Shown: piece by piece, positions 45,224 through 53,762 of the stretch | Layout of the letters: every line of letters starts with the position of its first letter | Numbering within the stretch: position 1 is the stretch's first letter | Assembly (NCBI RefSeq): GCF_009830945.1 | Contig: NZ_ML776455.1 | Location: 84,398-148,397 of the forward strand | DNA length: 64,000 bases | Source: Nocardiopsis sp. FR4 | GTDB taxonomy: Bacteria > Actinomycetota > Actinomycetes > Streptosporangiales > Streptosporangiaceae | Reading direction: 5' to 3' | Made by a program: the position numbers and the translations under genes | Notes under the pieces: generated by a model | What the model was told of the DNA's origin: nothing | The model's input: the letters and a program-made list of their open reading frames with translations, nothing else | Databases searched by the model: none

Positions 45224-46734
45224 GGTCGCACCCACCTCGGGGTCCACACGCGGCCCGCCTCCGAGACGCGGGTTCCGGAGGCGCCGACGATGAGCAGGCA
45301 GCGCATGTCGACGGCGGCCGGGTCCAGTTCCTCCAGGGTGGTCACGGTCAGGGACTCCCCCTCCCGGCCCACGTCGCGGCCCACGACCACCACGGTGTCG
45401 GGCTTGCGGTGCTCCAGCAGCACCCGGCGGGCGGTGGCGACCTGCCCGGTCCGCGACCGCGAGGCCGGGTTGTAGACGGCCAGGGCCAGGTCGGCCTCGG
45501 CGACGGCGCGCAGCCGGCGCTCGATCACCTCCCACGGTTTGAGGCGGTCCGACAGGCTCATCACCGCGAAGTCGCCGCCCACGGGGGCCCCGGCCCGGGC
45601 CGCGACCGCCTGGACGGCGCTGACCCCCGGCAGCACCCGGACCGGAACGTCCCGGTAGGCGGGGTCCTCGGCCGCCTCGAACACGGCCGTGGCCATGCCG
45701 AAGACGCCGGCGTCCCCGCCGGAGACCACGGCGACGCGCTCGCCGCGCCGGGCCAGGTCGAGGGCGAGGCGGGCGCGGTCGAGTTCGACGGTGTTGCCCG
45801 AGGCGTGCCGGGTGAGCCCGGGGCGCTGCGGGACCCGGTTGACGTAGGGGGCGTAGCCCACCACGTGGTCCACCCCGGCGAGCACGTCGGCGGCCTCGGC
45901 GGTGAGCCAGCCCTCGGGGCCGGGGCCCAGGCCGACCACCAGCAGTTCGGCGGCCGGTGCCGCCGCCGCCGACGCCGTCGGCTCGGGCGCGGGGCCCTCC
46001 CGCGACCGCCTGCCGTTGCGGCTGTCCCCGGTGACCAGCACCAGGGAGAAGTAGGGCACCGTCTCCGGGTCGACCTCCGCGGCCGGCAGCCGCCGCTCCC
46101 CGTCCATCGAGGCGCGCTCCACGTACACCGCGTGCTCCAGCCGCCCGGCCGCCGCCAGGGCCCGGCGCACGGCGGAGAAGGTCCGGCCCAGTTTCATGAC
46201 CACGGCCGCGTCGGTGTCCGCCAGGCGGCGGGCCAGCTCCGGTTCGGGCAGGGTGCCGGGCAGCACGGTGAGCACGTCGGTCTGCCGGGCCAGCGGGGCC
46301 GCTGCGGCGGAGGCGGCGGCGGCGAAGGCCGGGACCCCGGGCACGATCGCGGTCTCGTAGCGCTCCGACAGGCGGTCGTGCATGTACATGTACGACCCGT
46401 AGAACAGCGGGTCCCCCTCCGAGAGCAGGACGACGTCGCGTCCGGCGTCCAGGTGGGCGGCCAGCCGGGCCGCCGACTCCTCGTAGAAGTCGGCCAGCGC
46501 CCCGGCGTAGCCGCCGGGGTGGTCGGTCGTGCCGGTGGTCACCGGGTAGGTCAGCTGCTCCTCGACCGCCGTGTCCGGGATCAGGCCGGCGGCGATGCGT
46601 CGGGCGTTGGACTCCCTGCCGACGCCCGCGTGGTAGGCGACCACGTCGGCCGAGGCGATGAGCCGGGCCGCCCTGAGGGTGATCAGCTCGGGGTCCCCGG
46701 GTCCGACGCCGACGCCGTGGAAACGACCGGTCAC
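45220..46734 (-). CDS. cobIJ: Fused precorrin-2 C20- and precorrin-3B C17-methyltransferase
   Basis: 504 residues from GTG 46734, overlapping the cobH stop. The first half (about 1-240) is CobI: GVGVGPGDPELITLRA, LLSEGDPLFYGSYMYM and VPGVPAFAAAAS. A 20-residue Ala/Pro/Ser linker follows. The second half (about 260-504) is CobJ: VVGLGPGPEGWLT, VSGGDAGVFGMA and YNPASRSR. CobJ performs ring contraction after CobG. The fusion is common in actinobacteria. Confidence 0.96.
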   Translation of the reverse strand: MTGRFHGVGVGPGDPELITLRAARLIASADVVAYHAGVGRESNARRIAAGLIPDTAVEEQLTYPVTTGTTDHPGGYAGALADFYEESAARLAAHLDAGRDVVLLSEGDPLFYGSYMYMHDRLSERYETAIVPGVPAFAAAASAAAAPLARQTDVLTVLPGTLPEPELARRLADTDAAVVMKLGRTFSAVRRALAAAGRLEHAVYVERASMDGERRLPAAEVDPETVPYFSLVLVTGDSRNGRRSREGPAPEPTASAAAAPAAELLVVGLGPGPEGWLTAEAADVLAGVDHVVGYAPYVNRVPQRPGLTRHASGNTVELDRARLALDLARRGERVAVVSGGDAGVFGMATAVFEAAEDPAYRDVPVRVLPGVSAVQAVAARAGAPVGGDFAVMSLSDRLKPWEVIERRLRAVAEADLALAVYNPASRSRTGQVATARRVLLEHRKPDTVVVVGRDVGREGESLTVTTLEELDPAAVDMRCLLIVGASGTRVSEAGRVWTPRWVRP

Positions 46735-47396
46735 TCCTCCTCCTTCGCGAGTGCGTTGAGCGCCGAGGAGGTCATGGCCGAGCCCCCGCGCCGCCCGAGG
46801 GCGGTCACGTAGGGGATGTCGGCGCCGTACCGGTCGGCGAACTCCGTCAGGGCCTGCTTGGACTCGGCGGCGCCGACGAAGCCGACCGGGCAGCCGACGA
46901 TCGCGGCCGGGCGCGGGGCGCCGTCGGCCAGCATCTCCAGCAGGTGGAACAGGGCGGTGGGGGCGTTGCCGATCGCGACCACGGCGCCGTCGAGCAGCGG
47001 CTCCCACAGGGACACCGCGGCCGCGGTGCGGGTGGTGCCCCACTCCCGGGCCAGGCCGGGGACCCGCTCGTCGCCGAGCAGGCAGAGCACCTCGTTCTCG
47101 CGCGGCAGGCGGCTCGCGGTCACGCCCGAGGCCACCATGCGCGCGTCGCACAGGATCGGCGCACCGGCCCGGAGGGCGGCGCGCGCGGCGGGGACCAGGT
47201 CGGGGTGGACCACCAGGTCGTCGGCGAGGTCGACCTGTCCGGTGCCGTGGATCATCCGCACGGCGAGCCGTTCGGCGTTGGCGGGCAGGTGCCCGAGCCG
47301 GGCCTCGCGCCGGATGATGGCGAAGGAGTCGGCGTAGATCGCCGGACCGTCGTCGACGTAGGCGTAGCGGCGGTTCGGTCTGCTCGGGGCGGTCAC
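46731..47396 (-). CDS. cobH: Precorrin-8X methylmutase
   Basis: 221 residues from GTG 47396, chosen over ATG 47411 because AAGGAG lies 6 bases upstream and the start forms a GTGA overlap with the cobG stop. ADSFAIIRREA, MIHGTGQVD, AIGNAPTALF and the terminal GRRGGSAM segment are CobH/CbiC hallmarks. It moves a methyl group from C11 to C12, giving hydrogenobyrinic acid. Confidence 0.95.
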   Translation of the reverse strand: MTAPSRPNRRYAYVDDGPAIYADSFAIIRREARLGHLPANAERLAVRMIHGTGQVDLADDLVVHPDLVPAARAALRAGAPILCDARMVASGVTASRLPRENEVLCLLGDERVPGLAREWGTTRTAAAVSLWEPLLDGAVVAIGNAPTALFHLLEMLADGAPRPAAIVGCPVGFVGAAESKQALTEFADRYGADIPYVTALGRRGGSAMTSSALNALAKEEE

Positions 47397-48262
47397 TGTG
47401 CTCCTTCGCATACGAGGACGCCCCGCCAGGGCGTGACGACGAGTTCACCGGCGGACGCCTCCCGGGCCAGGGCCTGGGCGGCGGACCGGTCCAGCCCCTC
47501 CTCGGGGACCGGCGCGTGCCGTCCGGCTCCGGGCAGCGGGCCGTACGGCAGCGGCGGCGCGGGGTCCGGCAGCCGGGGGTCCGGCGGTGCCGGGTCGGCC
47601 AGCGGCGCGGGGAGCTCGGTGACGTGCCACGGCGCGGCGGGACCGTCGCCGCGCCGCTCCAGGAACGCGTCGGCGAGCCGGACGAGCGCGGCGGCCGCCC
47701 CGTCGAGCGGGACCAGCGGTCCCCAGCCCGCTCCGACGCGCAGCTGGGCGGTGTCCGCGTCCAGGGCCACCAGACCCAGGTCGCAGGGGCGTTCGACGAG
47801 GTCGCCGCGCCCGTCGTCCAGGACGAACAGGAAGCGCCCGGGCAGCGCGGCGCGGTGCGGGGCGGCGCACAGCAGCGCGTCCAGCCCGGCGGCGACCGGC
47901 CGCAGGTCGGCGCGCCCCCCGGCGCGGCCGGTGAGGGGGGAGACCATCACGTTGCGGACCAGCTCGTGGGAGGGCGAGGGCAGCAGGCCGGTCTCCGCCA
48001 CGGCCCGGAGCACCTCGGGGTCCAACCGCCCGTCGCGCCCGGGCAGGGCGCGCAGCTGCACGTTGGCCCGGCCGGTGGCGTACACCCGGCCGTCGCCGTG
48101 GCGCTCGGCCACGGTGGCCAGGGCGCGCAGCGCCGCGGCGGGGAGCCGCCCGCCGACGAGCCGGAGCCGCACCAGCAGGCCGTCGTCCGCCACCCAGGGC
48201 CGCAGGGCGCCGGGACAGCGGTCGCGCCGGGTGCGGGGCGGCGGCGAGGAGGAGGGGGACAT
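47393..48262 (-). CDS. cobG: CobG-like precorrin-3B synthase, short form lacking the C-terminal cluster half
   Basis: 289 residues from ATG 48262. It has the first nitrite/sulfite-reductase ferredoxin-like half (LRPWVADDGLLVRLRLVGG, YATGRANVQLRAL), the NVMVSPLTGRAGG segment and the start of the second half (VVTPWRGVLV). It then stops at CEGAQ, just where full-length CobG (usually well over 350 residues) would enter the Cys-rich siroheme/[4Fe-4S]-binding part. Full-length CobG hydroxylates precorrin-3A with O2. The stop overlaps cobH cleanly, so this is a deletion or a natural short form, not an obvious frameshift. Confidence 0.82.
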   Translation of the reverse strand: MSPSSSPPPRTRRDRCPGALRPWVADDGLLVRLRLVGGRLPAAALRALATVAERHGDGRVYATGRANVQLRALPGRDGRLDPEVLRAVAETGLLPSPSHELVRNVMVSPLTGRAGGRADLRPVAAGLDALLCAAPHRAALPGRFLFVLDDGRGDLVERPCDLGLVALDADTAQLRVGAGWGPLVPLDGAAAALVRLADAFLERRGDGPAAPWHVTELPAPLADPAPPDPRLPDPAPPLPYGPLPGAGRHAPVPEEGLDRSAAQALAREASAGELVVTPWRGVLVCEGAQ

Positions 48263-48324
48263 GCGCGTCCTTCGGGTCGGGGACCCGTTCGCGGGGTCCG
48301 CGGGTGACCTGGCGGCCCGTCACC

Positions 48325-48505
48325 GCCAGCGCCAGCAGGTCTTCGGACTCGGGTTCGACCGGTGCGGAGCGCCTTCCCGGAGCGTCGCTCCAGTGGCTGC
48401 CCCGGGAAACGCGTTCCCGTGGCGTGCCCGCCCGTCACCCTCACCGCTGCGCGTCAGTCCCGGACTCCCACCGGGTTCCCTGCTCCACGGGGTGGAGTTC
48501 GACTG
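48325..48505 (-). promoter_or_regulatory. Cobalamin riboswitch 4 (upstream of cobG)
   Basis: Read on the minus strand: GGGAACCCGGTGGGAGTCCG, GACTGACGCGCAGCGGTGAG, GCCACTGG, CGGGAAGGCG and GAGTCCGAAGACCTGCTGGC. It is nearly the same as riboswitch 1 in its core and 3' boxes. It ends about 60 bp before cobG and would repress the cobG-cobH-cobIJ-cobM unit. The remaining gap to 48693 shows no gene. Confidence 0.93.
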
Positions 48506-48693
48506 GCTCGACGAGGGTACCTCGCCCCTCCCGGAGCGCTTCCAGCGGTGTTCGCTCCGGTCGTGCCCGGTCCGGGCGCCCCGGCCCGCGGGGGAGGCCC
48601 CGGGCGGCCGGCCCCGGAGGGCCTCCGGGGCCGCCACGGCCCGGCCGGCACCCCCTCCGCCCCTTCCCGGACGGGGCGGGCGGACCACGGGGG

Positions 48694-49143
48694 TCACCCG
48701 ACCCGCCGGGCGCGGTCGCCCCCGAGCACCCGGACCAGCCAGTCGACCGCGCGCCGCCACGGCGAGGACGGGCTCGCCGTCCTGCGGGAGCGCCCGCCGC
48801 GCAGGCGCGGTGCGACGCGCACGGGGGAGCGGCCCGAGAGGGGCAGGCGCAGCGTGAGCCGGTCGCCGCCGCGGGAGACCTCCAGGCGGTCCCAGGCCAC
48901 AGCGTCCCCGACCACCACCTCGTGCAGAAGCGCCCCGTCGACGCGGGAGACCACGAGCAGCCGTTCGCCGTCCCGGACCATTGCCGCCTGCGCGGGGTCG
49001 GCGAACGGGCCGAAGCGCATCTCGACCACCTGTGCGCCGTCCTCGCGTCCCCGGTCCACCCGGACCACCGACGTGATCGCACCGACGGAGGCCCACGCCC
49101 CGGACCGCGGGGTGCCGACGAAGGCTGACGAAGCGAACGACAT
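48694..49143 (-). CDS. Hypothetical protein
   Basis: 149 residues from ATG 49143, which has AAGGGG about 9 bases upstream (GTG 49152 is also in frame). The first 95 residues look like a compact beta-rich domain (ITSVVRVDRG, VVEMRFGPFADPAQAAMV, RLLVVSRVDGALLHEVVVG). The rest is an Arg-rich tail ending WLVRVLGGDRARR. No family is recognised. It is transcribed toward the cobG riboswitch but is not part of that operon. Confidence 0.6.
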   Translation of the reverse strand: MSFASSAFVGTPRSGAWASVGAITSVVRVDRGREDGAQVVEMRFGPFADPAQAAMVRDGERLLVVSRVDGALLHEVVVGDAVAWDRLEVSRGGDRLTLRLPLSGRSPVRVAPRLRGGRSRRTASPSSPWRRAVDWLVRVLGGDRARRVG

Positions 49144-49347
49144 GGAGACCACCCCTTACCTTGAGTCCTCTGCGCTCAATTTAAGTGATTCAGGGTGCAG
49201 CTAGCAAGGAAACGGGTAGAAGCTCTCCCCACCGGAGCGAGCAAGGGCACTCCGCCACTCCTCTGTCGGCACGACTTCCTACAGTTGACCCTGAACACAC
49301 ACTCCCTGAGCACCGACCAAGCCACCCGCACCCGAGACGGCGGTTCC

Positions 49348-50301
49348 ATGACCACTCCCCACGGCACCGGAGACACCGCGCCGACGACGAGCTGGCAGGC
49401 CCGCGCCATGGTCGCGGCGCTGCGGCTGCTCCAGACCCGACGGCTGATGTGGGCGGTCGCCTCGGTGCGCTCGGTCGCGGCCGCCCGGGCCAGGCGGGCG
49501 GCGCGGGGCGCCGGGCGCCGGGACGAGGGCCGCCCGCCCGCGCGTCTGTTCCGGGAACTGCGGATCGTCCGCGCCGAACACGCGGGCTGGCCGGTGTGGA
49601 CCCTGCTCCCGCCCCGACCCCGGCGCTCCGACCGCGTGGTGGTCTACCTGCACGGCGGCGCCTACCTCTGGCAGGTCGGCGCGACGCACTACCGCTGGTG
49701 CGCCGACGTGGCCCGCGCCACCGGAGCCACCGTGGTCGTGCCCGTCTACCCGCTGGTCCCGACCGGCACCGCCGCCGAGACCGTCCCCACGGCGGCCGAC
49801 CTCATCGCCTCCGTGGTCGCCGAACACGCCCCCGACGCGGTGACCGTGGCCGGGAACTCCGCCGGCGGGGGACTGGCCCTGGCCGCGGTGCAGGAACTCC
49901 TCCGGCGCGGCGCGCCCGTCCCGGCCCGCCTGGTGCTCATCTCGCCCTGGCTGGACGTCACCGTCGGCGACCCCGCCAGCGCCGACATCGACGACCCCTT
50001 CCTGGGCCCGGACGGGCTGCGCGCCTGCGGCCGCCTCTGGGCCGGGGACCTCGACCCCGGCGACCCCCGGGTGAGCCCGCTGTTCGGGCCGCTCGCGGGC
50101 CTGCCCCCCACGACCGTGTACGCCGGGGCGCGCGACGTCCTCTACCCTGACGCCGTGCGGCTGCGCCAGCGGGCCGAGGCCGAGGGCGCCGACGTCGACC
50201 TCGTGGTGCACAAGGCCATGGTGCACACCTGGCCGCTGCTCCCCGCACTGCCCGAGGCCCGCCAGATCCGGCCCCGGCTGCACCGCTCACTGGTCGGTTA
50301 G
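49348..50301 (+). CDS. Alpha/beta hydrolase, HSL-type esterase
   Basis: 317 residues from ATG 49348 (MTTPHGTGDTA); the frame is open upstream but contains a cysteine-rich, unlikely N-terminus. The oxyanion motif VYLHGGAYLW, nucleophile elbow GNSAGGG, acid in ARDVLYPDA and base in VHTWPLLP make a full catalytic triad of the hormone-sensitive lipase family. It should hydrolyse short- to medium-chain esters. It is monocistronic. Regulation is not visible. Confidence 0.9.
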   Translation: MTTPHGTGDTAPTTSWQARAMVAALRLLQTRRLMWAVASVRSVAAARARRAARGAGRRDEGRPPARLFRELRIVRAEHAGWPVWTLLPPRPRRSDRVVVYLHGGAYLWQVGATHYRWCADVARATGATVVVPVYPLVPTGTAAETVPTAADLIASVVAEHAPDAVTVAGNSAGGGLALAAVQELLRRGAPVPARLVLISPWLDVTVGDPASADIDDPFLGPDGLRACGRLWAGDLDPGDPRVSPLFGPLAGLPPTTVYAGARDVLYPDAVRLRQRAEAEGADVDLVVHKAMVHTWPLLPALPEARQIRPRLHRSLVG

Positions 50302-50817
50302 GGGTCCGACCGCCGGGGCGTCGGCGCGTACCTCCGGGACCGATCCATGTACCGCTCGAAGACCGCCTCCTCGCTGGGCGCGTCCAGCGAGGCCGTCGGC
50401 TCGGCCAGGGCGAGCAGCAGCGTGTCCTCGCGCATCGAGGCCCTGGCCAGGGCGGTGCGCTGCCACTGCCCCTCGGACAGGTCGGTGCCGCCCGGCTCCC
50501 GGCCCAGCTGGGCCGGGAGCCGCCGGGCAGCCGCTCGGCAGGGACCCGGCGTCGGCGGTGCGCACGGCCCCGCGCAGCGCCGCGCGGTCGTGCATCCGGG
50601 GCGGATCACCGATCCCGACCGTCTCCCGGAACACGGTGTGGAACCGGCCGAAGTCCTGGAAGGCCGCGCTGGAGCGGGCCCACCACCGTTCGGTCGCGAT
50701 GCCGCGCAGGTCCCGGCCGCCCACCAGCACGCGCACCGCGGCCAGAGCGGCGGCGAGGAGGGGGCCCGCGGCGCCGAGCGCCCGCAGGAGGAGGAGCCGG
50801 TTCCGCACGAAGCCCAC
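50298..50817 (-). pseudogene. ABC transporter (exporter) remnant
   Basis: Starting near GTG 50817, the frame reads VRNRLLLLRALGAAGPLLAA (start of a membrane domain), then jumps straight to GGRDLRGI and SAAFQDFGRFHTVFRETVGI, the part after Walker A. After a frameshift it continues with GTDLSEGQWQRTALARAS (signature region) and EPTASLDAPSEEAVFERY (Walker B and D-loop). Most of the membrane domain and Walker A are deleted, and the Walker B Asp is not in its normal context. It is a non-functional relic. Confidence 0.8.
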
Positions 50818-50940
50818 GTGTCCGCCCTTCGCCGTGTCCGTGTCCCGCCCCCGTGGCCGGATGCGGACCCGGACACCCGGCCCGCGCGCCGGACGCCCCC
50901 GGAACCGCCGGCACGCGGGGCCGGGGGTAGGCTCCGCGTC

Positions 50941-51810
50941 ATGGACTGGCCCGAACGCCTCCGCTCCGTCAGGCGCTGGACCCGAGCCGGGGAGCGCGCC
51001 CCGCACAAGCCCCTCCTGCTCCTGTACGCGCTCGCCCACCACCAGCGGCACGGCAACGTCCCCATCGTCTACAGCGAGGCCGAGGAACGGCTCGCGCGGT
51101 TGCTCCGGGAGTTCGGCCCCCGTCAGCGCACCAGCCCCGGCTACCCCTTCCACCACCTGGCGAGCGACGGGGTCTGGCGGGTCACCACGGTCGACGGTGA
51201 GGGCTCACCGGGGTCGGGAGTGACCGTGCTGCGGGAGAAGCGGGCTATGGGAAGCCTCAGCGCGGACCTGGACGCGGCCCTGTGCGCGGACCCCGGCCTG
51301 GCCGCGCGGATCGCGCGCGTGCTGCTCGACGACAACTTCGCCCCCTCCCTGCACGCTGGGATCATCGCCCTGACCGGCCTGCGGGCGGCGCCCGAGCCGC
51401 TCTCCGAGGAGGGCGGCGTCCGCGACCCCCGGTTCCGGGAGACCGTGCTGGAGGCCTACGCCCACCGGTGCGCGTTCTGCGGCTACGAGGGCCGGCTGGA
51501 CGGCGTACTGGTCGGCCTGGAGGCCGCGCACATCCGCTGGTGGTCCCACGGCGGCCCCAACGAGCCCGACAACGGCCTGTGCCTGTGCTCCACACACCAC
51601 CTGCTGTTCGACCGGGGGGTGCTCGGGCTCACCGGGGAGCTCACGGTGGCGGTGTCCTCCCGGTTCGAGGCCCGCTCGGGGGCGGCCGAGGCGTTCGTCC
51701 TGTCGCTGGCCGGGCGGGACCTGCTCCGCCCGGCCCACGGGTACCCGCACGCCGCCCCCGACCACGTCGGCTGGCACACGGACCAGGTGTTCCGGGCCCC
51801 CGCGGTCTGA
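50941..51810 (+). CDS. ScoMcrA-like phosphorothioated-DNA-dependent restriction endonuclease (SBD-HNH)
   Basis: 289 residues from ATG 50941. The N-terminal half (RAPHKPLLLLYALAHHQ, YPFHHLASDGVW) matches the sulfur-binding domain of type IV enzymes such as ScoMcrA. The C-terminal half is an HNH nuclease: CAFCGYEGRLDG, LEAAHIRWWSHGGP, NGLCLCSTHHLLFD. These enzymes cut foreign DNA carrying Dnd phosphorothioate modification. No dnd genes are in the window. It would be the second defence gene here after Wadjet. Confidence 0.85.
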   Translation: MDWPERLRSVRRWTRAGERAPHKPLLLLYALAHHQRHGNVPIVYSEAEERLARLLREFGPRQRTSPGYPFHHLASDGVWRVTTVDGEGSPGSGVTVLREKRAMGSLSADLDAALCADPGLAARIARVLLDDNFAPSLHAGIIALTGLRAAPEPLSEEGGVRDPRFRETVLEAYAHRCAFCGYEGRLDGVLVGLEAAHIRWWSHGGPNEPDNGLCLCSTHHLLFDRGVLGLTGELTVAVSSRFEARSGAAEAFVLSLAGRDLLRPAHGYPHAAPDHVGWHTDQVFRAPAV

Positions 51811-51819
51811 GGGAGGCGG

Positions 51820-52266
51820 TCAGCCGCCGATCCGGTCCTTCCACTGGCCGTTGGCGGTGAGCCAGTGCGGCACGAGGGTGACGGGGAAGGGGAGGCCGGT
51901 CTCGACGTCCTCGCCGTGCACCCGGACGACCTCGCGGTACTGGCAGTCCTCCAGGCGGAGCTCGATGATGCCGACCTTGTCGGGCAGCGGGCTGGTGATC
52001 CAGCAGGACGGGACGCCGAAGGCCGCGTACTCGAGGCGCTCGGTGTGGTCGTCCCGGAGAACGCCCTCGGGGGAGACGACCTCCACGGCCAGGAGAGGAG
52101 GAACGTTGAAGTAGCCCTGTGCGGGTGGACCGCGGTCGAAGACCGCGAGGTCAGGGACGCGGTGATGGCTCCGGTCCCCGTTGGGGTCGACACCCGCTCC
52201 CCCGGCGATCTCCCCATCCGAGGACCGGTGCGGTCCCGATCCGGAAGTGTCGGTGGCGGGTGCCAC
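51820..52266 (-). pseudogene. Uma2-family (DUF820) endonuclease-like gene, N-terminally truncated
   Basis: The C-terminal two thirds of a Uma2 PDDEXK protein are clear: VPDLAVFDRG, LLAVEVVSPEGVLRDDH, LEYAAFGVPSCWIT. The N-terminal region that normally precedes VPDL is missing and replaced by a Gly/Ser-rich unrelated stretch. The only in-frame start, GTG 52266, lacks a ribosome-binding site and overlaps the start region of the divergent VOC gene. Probably a pseudogene; a shortened functional protein cannot be excluded. Confidence 0.65.
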
Positions 52267-52275
52267 ACTCGGCGC

Positions 52276-52644
52276 ATGTTGGACCACATCGGCATCCAGG
52301 TCAGCGACCCAGCGGCGAGCGCCGCCTTCTACGACGCGGTCCTCGCCCCCCTGGGGGCGCGGCGCATCCTCGACTTCGGCGAGAACATCGGCTACGGCAC
52401 GTCCGGGCCCGACTTCTGGATAGGGCCCACGGGCACACCGGGCGCCGCCCGGGAGTCCCACATCGCCTTCACCGCGCCCGACCGCGCGGCGGTCGACGCC
52501 TTCTTCGCCGCGGCCGTCGCGGCGGGTGCGGAGGCGCTCCACGAGCCGAAGGTCTGGCCGGAGTACCACGAGCACTACTACGGCGCCTTCGTCCGCGACC
52601 CCGACGGCAACAACGTGGAGGCCGTCGCGCACGCCCCCGCCTGA
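52276..52644 (+). CDS. VOC-family (glyoxalase/bleomycin-resistance fold) protein
   Basis: 122 residues from ATG 52276. MLDHIGIQVSDPAASAAFYD at the N-terminus and AFVRDPDGNNVEAVAH at the C-terminus are the two beta-alpha-beta-beta-beta module ends, with the metal-ligand His and Glu in place. Such proteins are lactoylglutathione-lyase-like isomerases, dioxygenases or drug-binding proteins; the substrate is unknown. It is flanked by damaged genes. Confidence 0.9.
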   Translation: MLDHIGIQVSDPAASAAFYDAVLAPLGARRILDFGENIGYGTSGPDFWIGPTGTPGAARESHIAFTAPDRAAVDAFFAAAVAAGAEALHEPKVWPEYHEHYYGAFVRDPDGNNVEAVAHAPA

Positions 52645-52682
52645 GCCCGCCCCGGGCGGGGCGGCCCGCCCGGCGTGCGCGC

Positions 52683-53758
52683 CTACGCCGCCGCGACCGA
52701 GCGCCCGCTCGTGGCGGCCTCGGCGGCGGCGAGCGCGCTGGTGAACGCCACCTCGCCCAGGAGGCCGGGCGCCGCCACCGAGTCCCCGGCCAGGTAGACG
52801 CCCCCGCCCCGCTTCACCGCCGGACGGTTCCGCCACGTGCTCCCGGGCAGGTCCAGCGCCCCGGTGCGCTCCCGCGCCACCTGGTCGCGCCGCCATGTCA
52901 CCCGCTCCCGCCAGCGCGGCAGGCACAGGTCCAGCAAACGCTCCATGCGCTCGGTGGCCGCGGCCCGGGATTCGCCCGACCGCACCGGCAGCTGCGCCTG
53001 CACCAGCTCCTCGCCCTCCGGGGTCAGCGTGCGGTCCGCCAGCGAGTAGCGCTCCAGGAAGCCGCACTCGTCCGCGTCGAAGACCACGAAGGGGTCCCTG
53101 CCGCGCCACAGCCCCAGGTCCACCATCGGGGTGTGCCCGCTCTCCCACTCCAGCGAGCCGTCACGCAGCAACGCGCGGGCCGACGCCAGCGAGGTCGCCA
53201 CGATGGTCGGAGTGCCGGGCAGTTCGTTCACCCGGGCCCCGGTCTCGATCCGCACCCCCATCGCGCGGGCCCGCCCGGCCATCCGCTCGACCAGCGACGT
53301 CCAGCCGCCGACAGGCGCGAGGGGTCGGAGTCGAACAGGACCACGCCCGTCACACGGGCCGCCACCCGGGCGGCCTCCTCCCCGAGCCGCTCCCGGGCCC
53401 AGGAACCGAAGTCGTGGTCGTGCGGAGCGCGCAGACCGCGCCGTGCGGCGGCCCTGAGCAGGGCGGCGGGGACCGTGACGAGTCCTTCCCGGTAGCGGGT
53501 CCGCACCCCGGGCAGGCCGCGGAGGGGAAACCTCCGGAGGGGCGGCAGCAGGCCGCGCTCCGCCAGCCACGCGAACAGCGGCCCGTCGCCGTACAGCACG
53601 TGCGGCCCCTCGTCGGCCACGTACGGCGGCGCGGTGGAGCGGGCCCGCCCGCCCAGGGTCCGGTGGGCTTCCCACAGGGTGACGCGTGCGCCCCTCTCGG
53701 CGCTGGCGATGGCCGCGGTCAGTCCGGCGAGGCCGCCGCCCACAACGGTGATGTCCAT
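52683..53758 (-). pseudogene. FAD-dependent amine-oxidase/phytoene-desaturase-like oxidoreductase, broken
   Basis: From ATG 53758 the frame begins with a proper FAD-binding motif, TVVGGGLAGLTAAIASAERG, and continues to GVVLFDSDPSRLSA. Near 53315 the reading shifts: the other frame resumes with VGGWTSLVERMAGRARAMG and runs to a normal C-terminus with GGGVYLAGDSVAAPGLLGE. Residues that normally join these blocks are missing, so it is a deletion plus frameshift. It starts 4 bp after the sigma-factor gene and was its operon partner. Confidence 0.8.
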
Positions 53759-53762
53759 GCCC

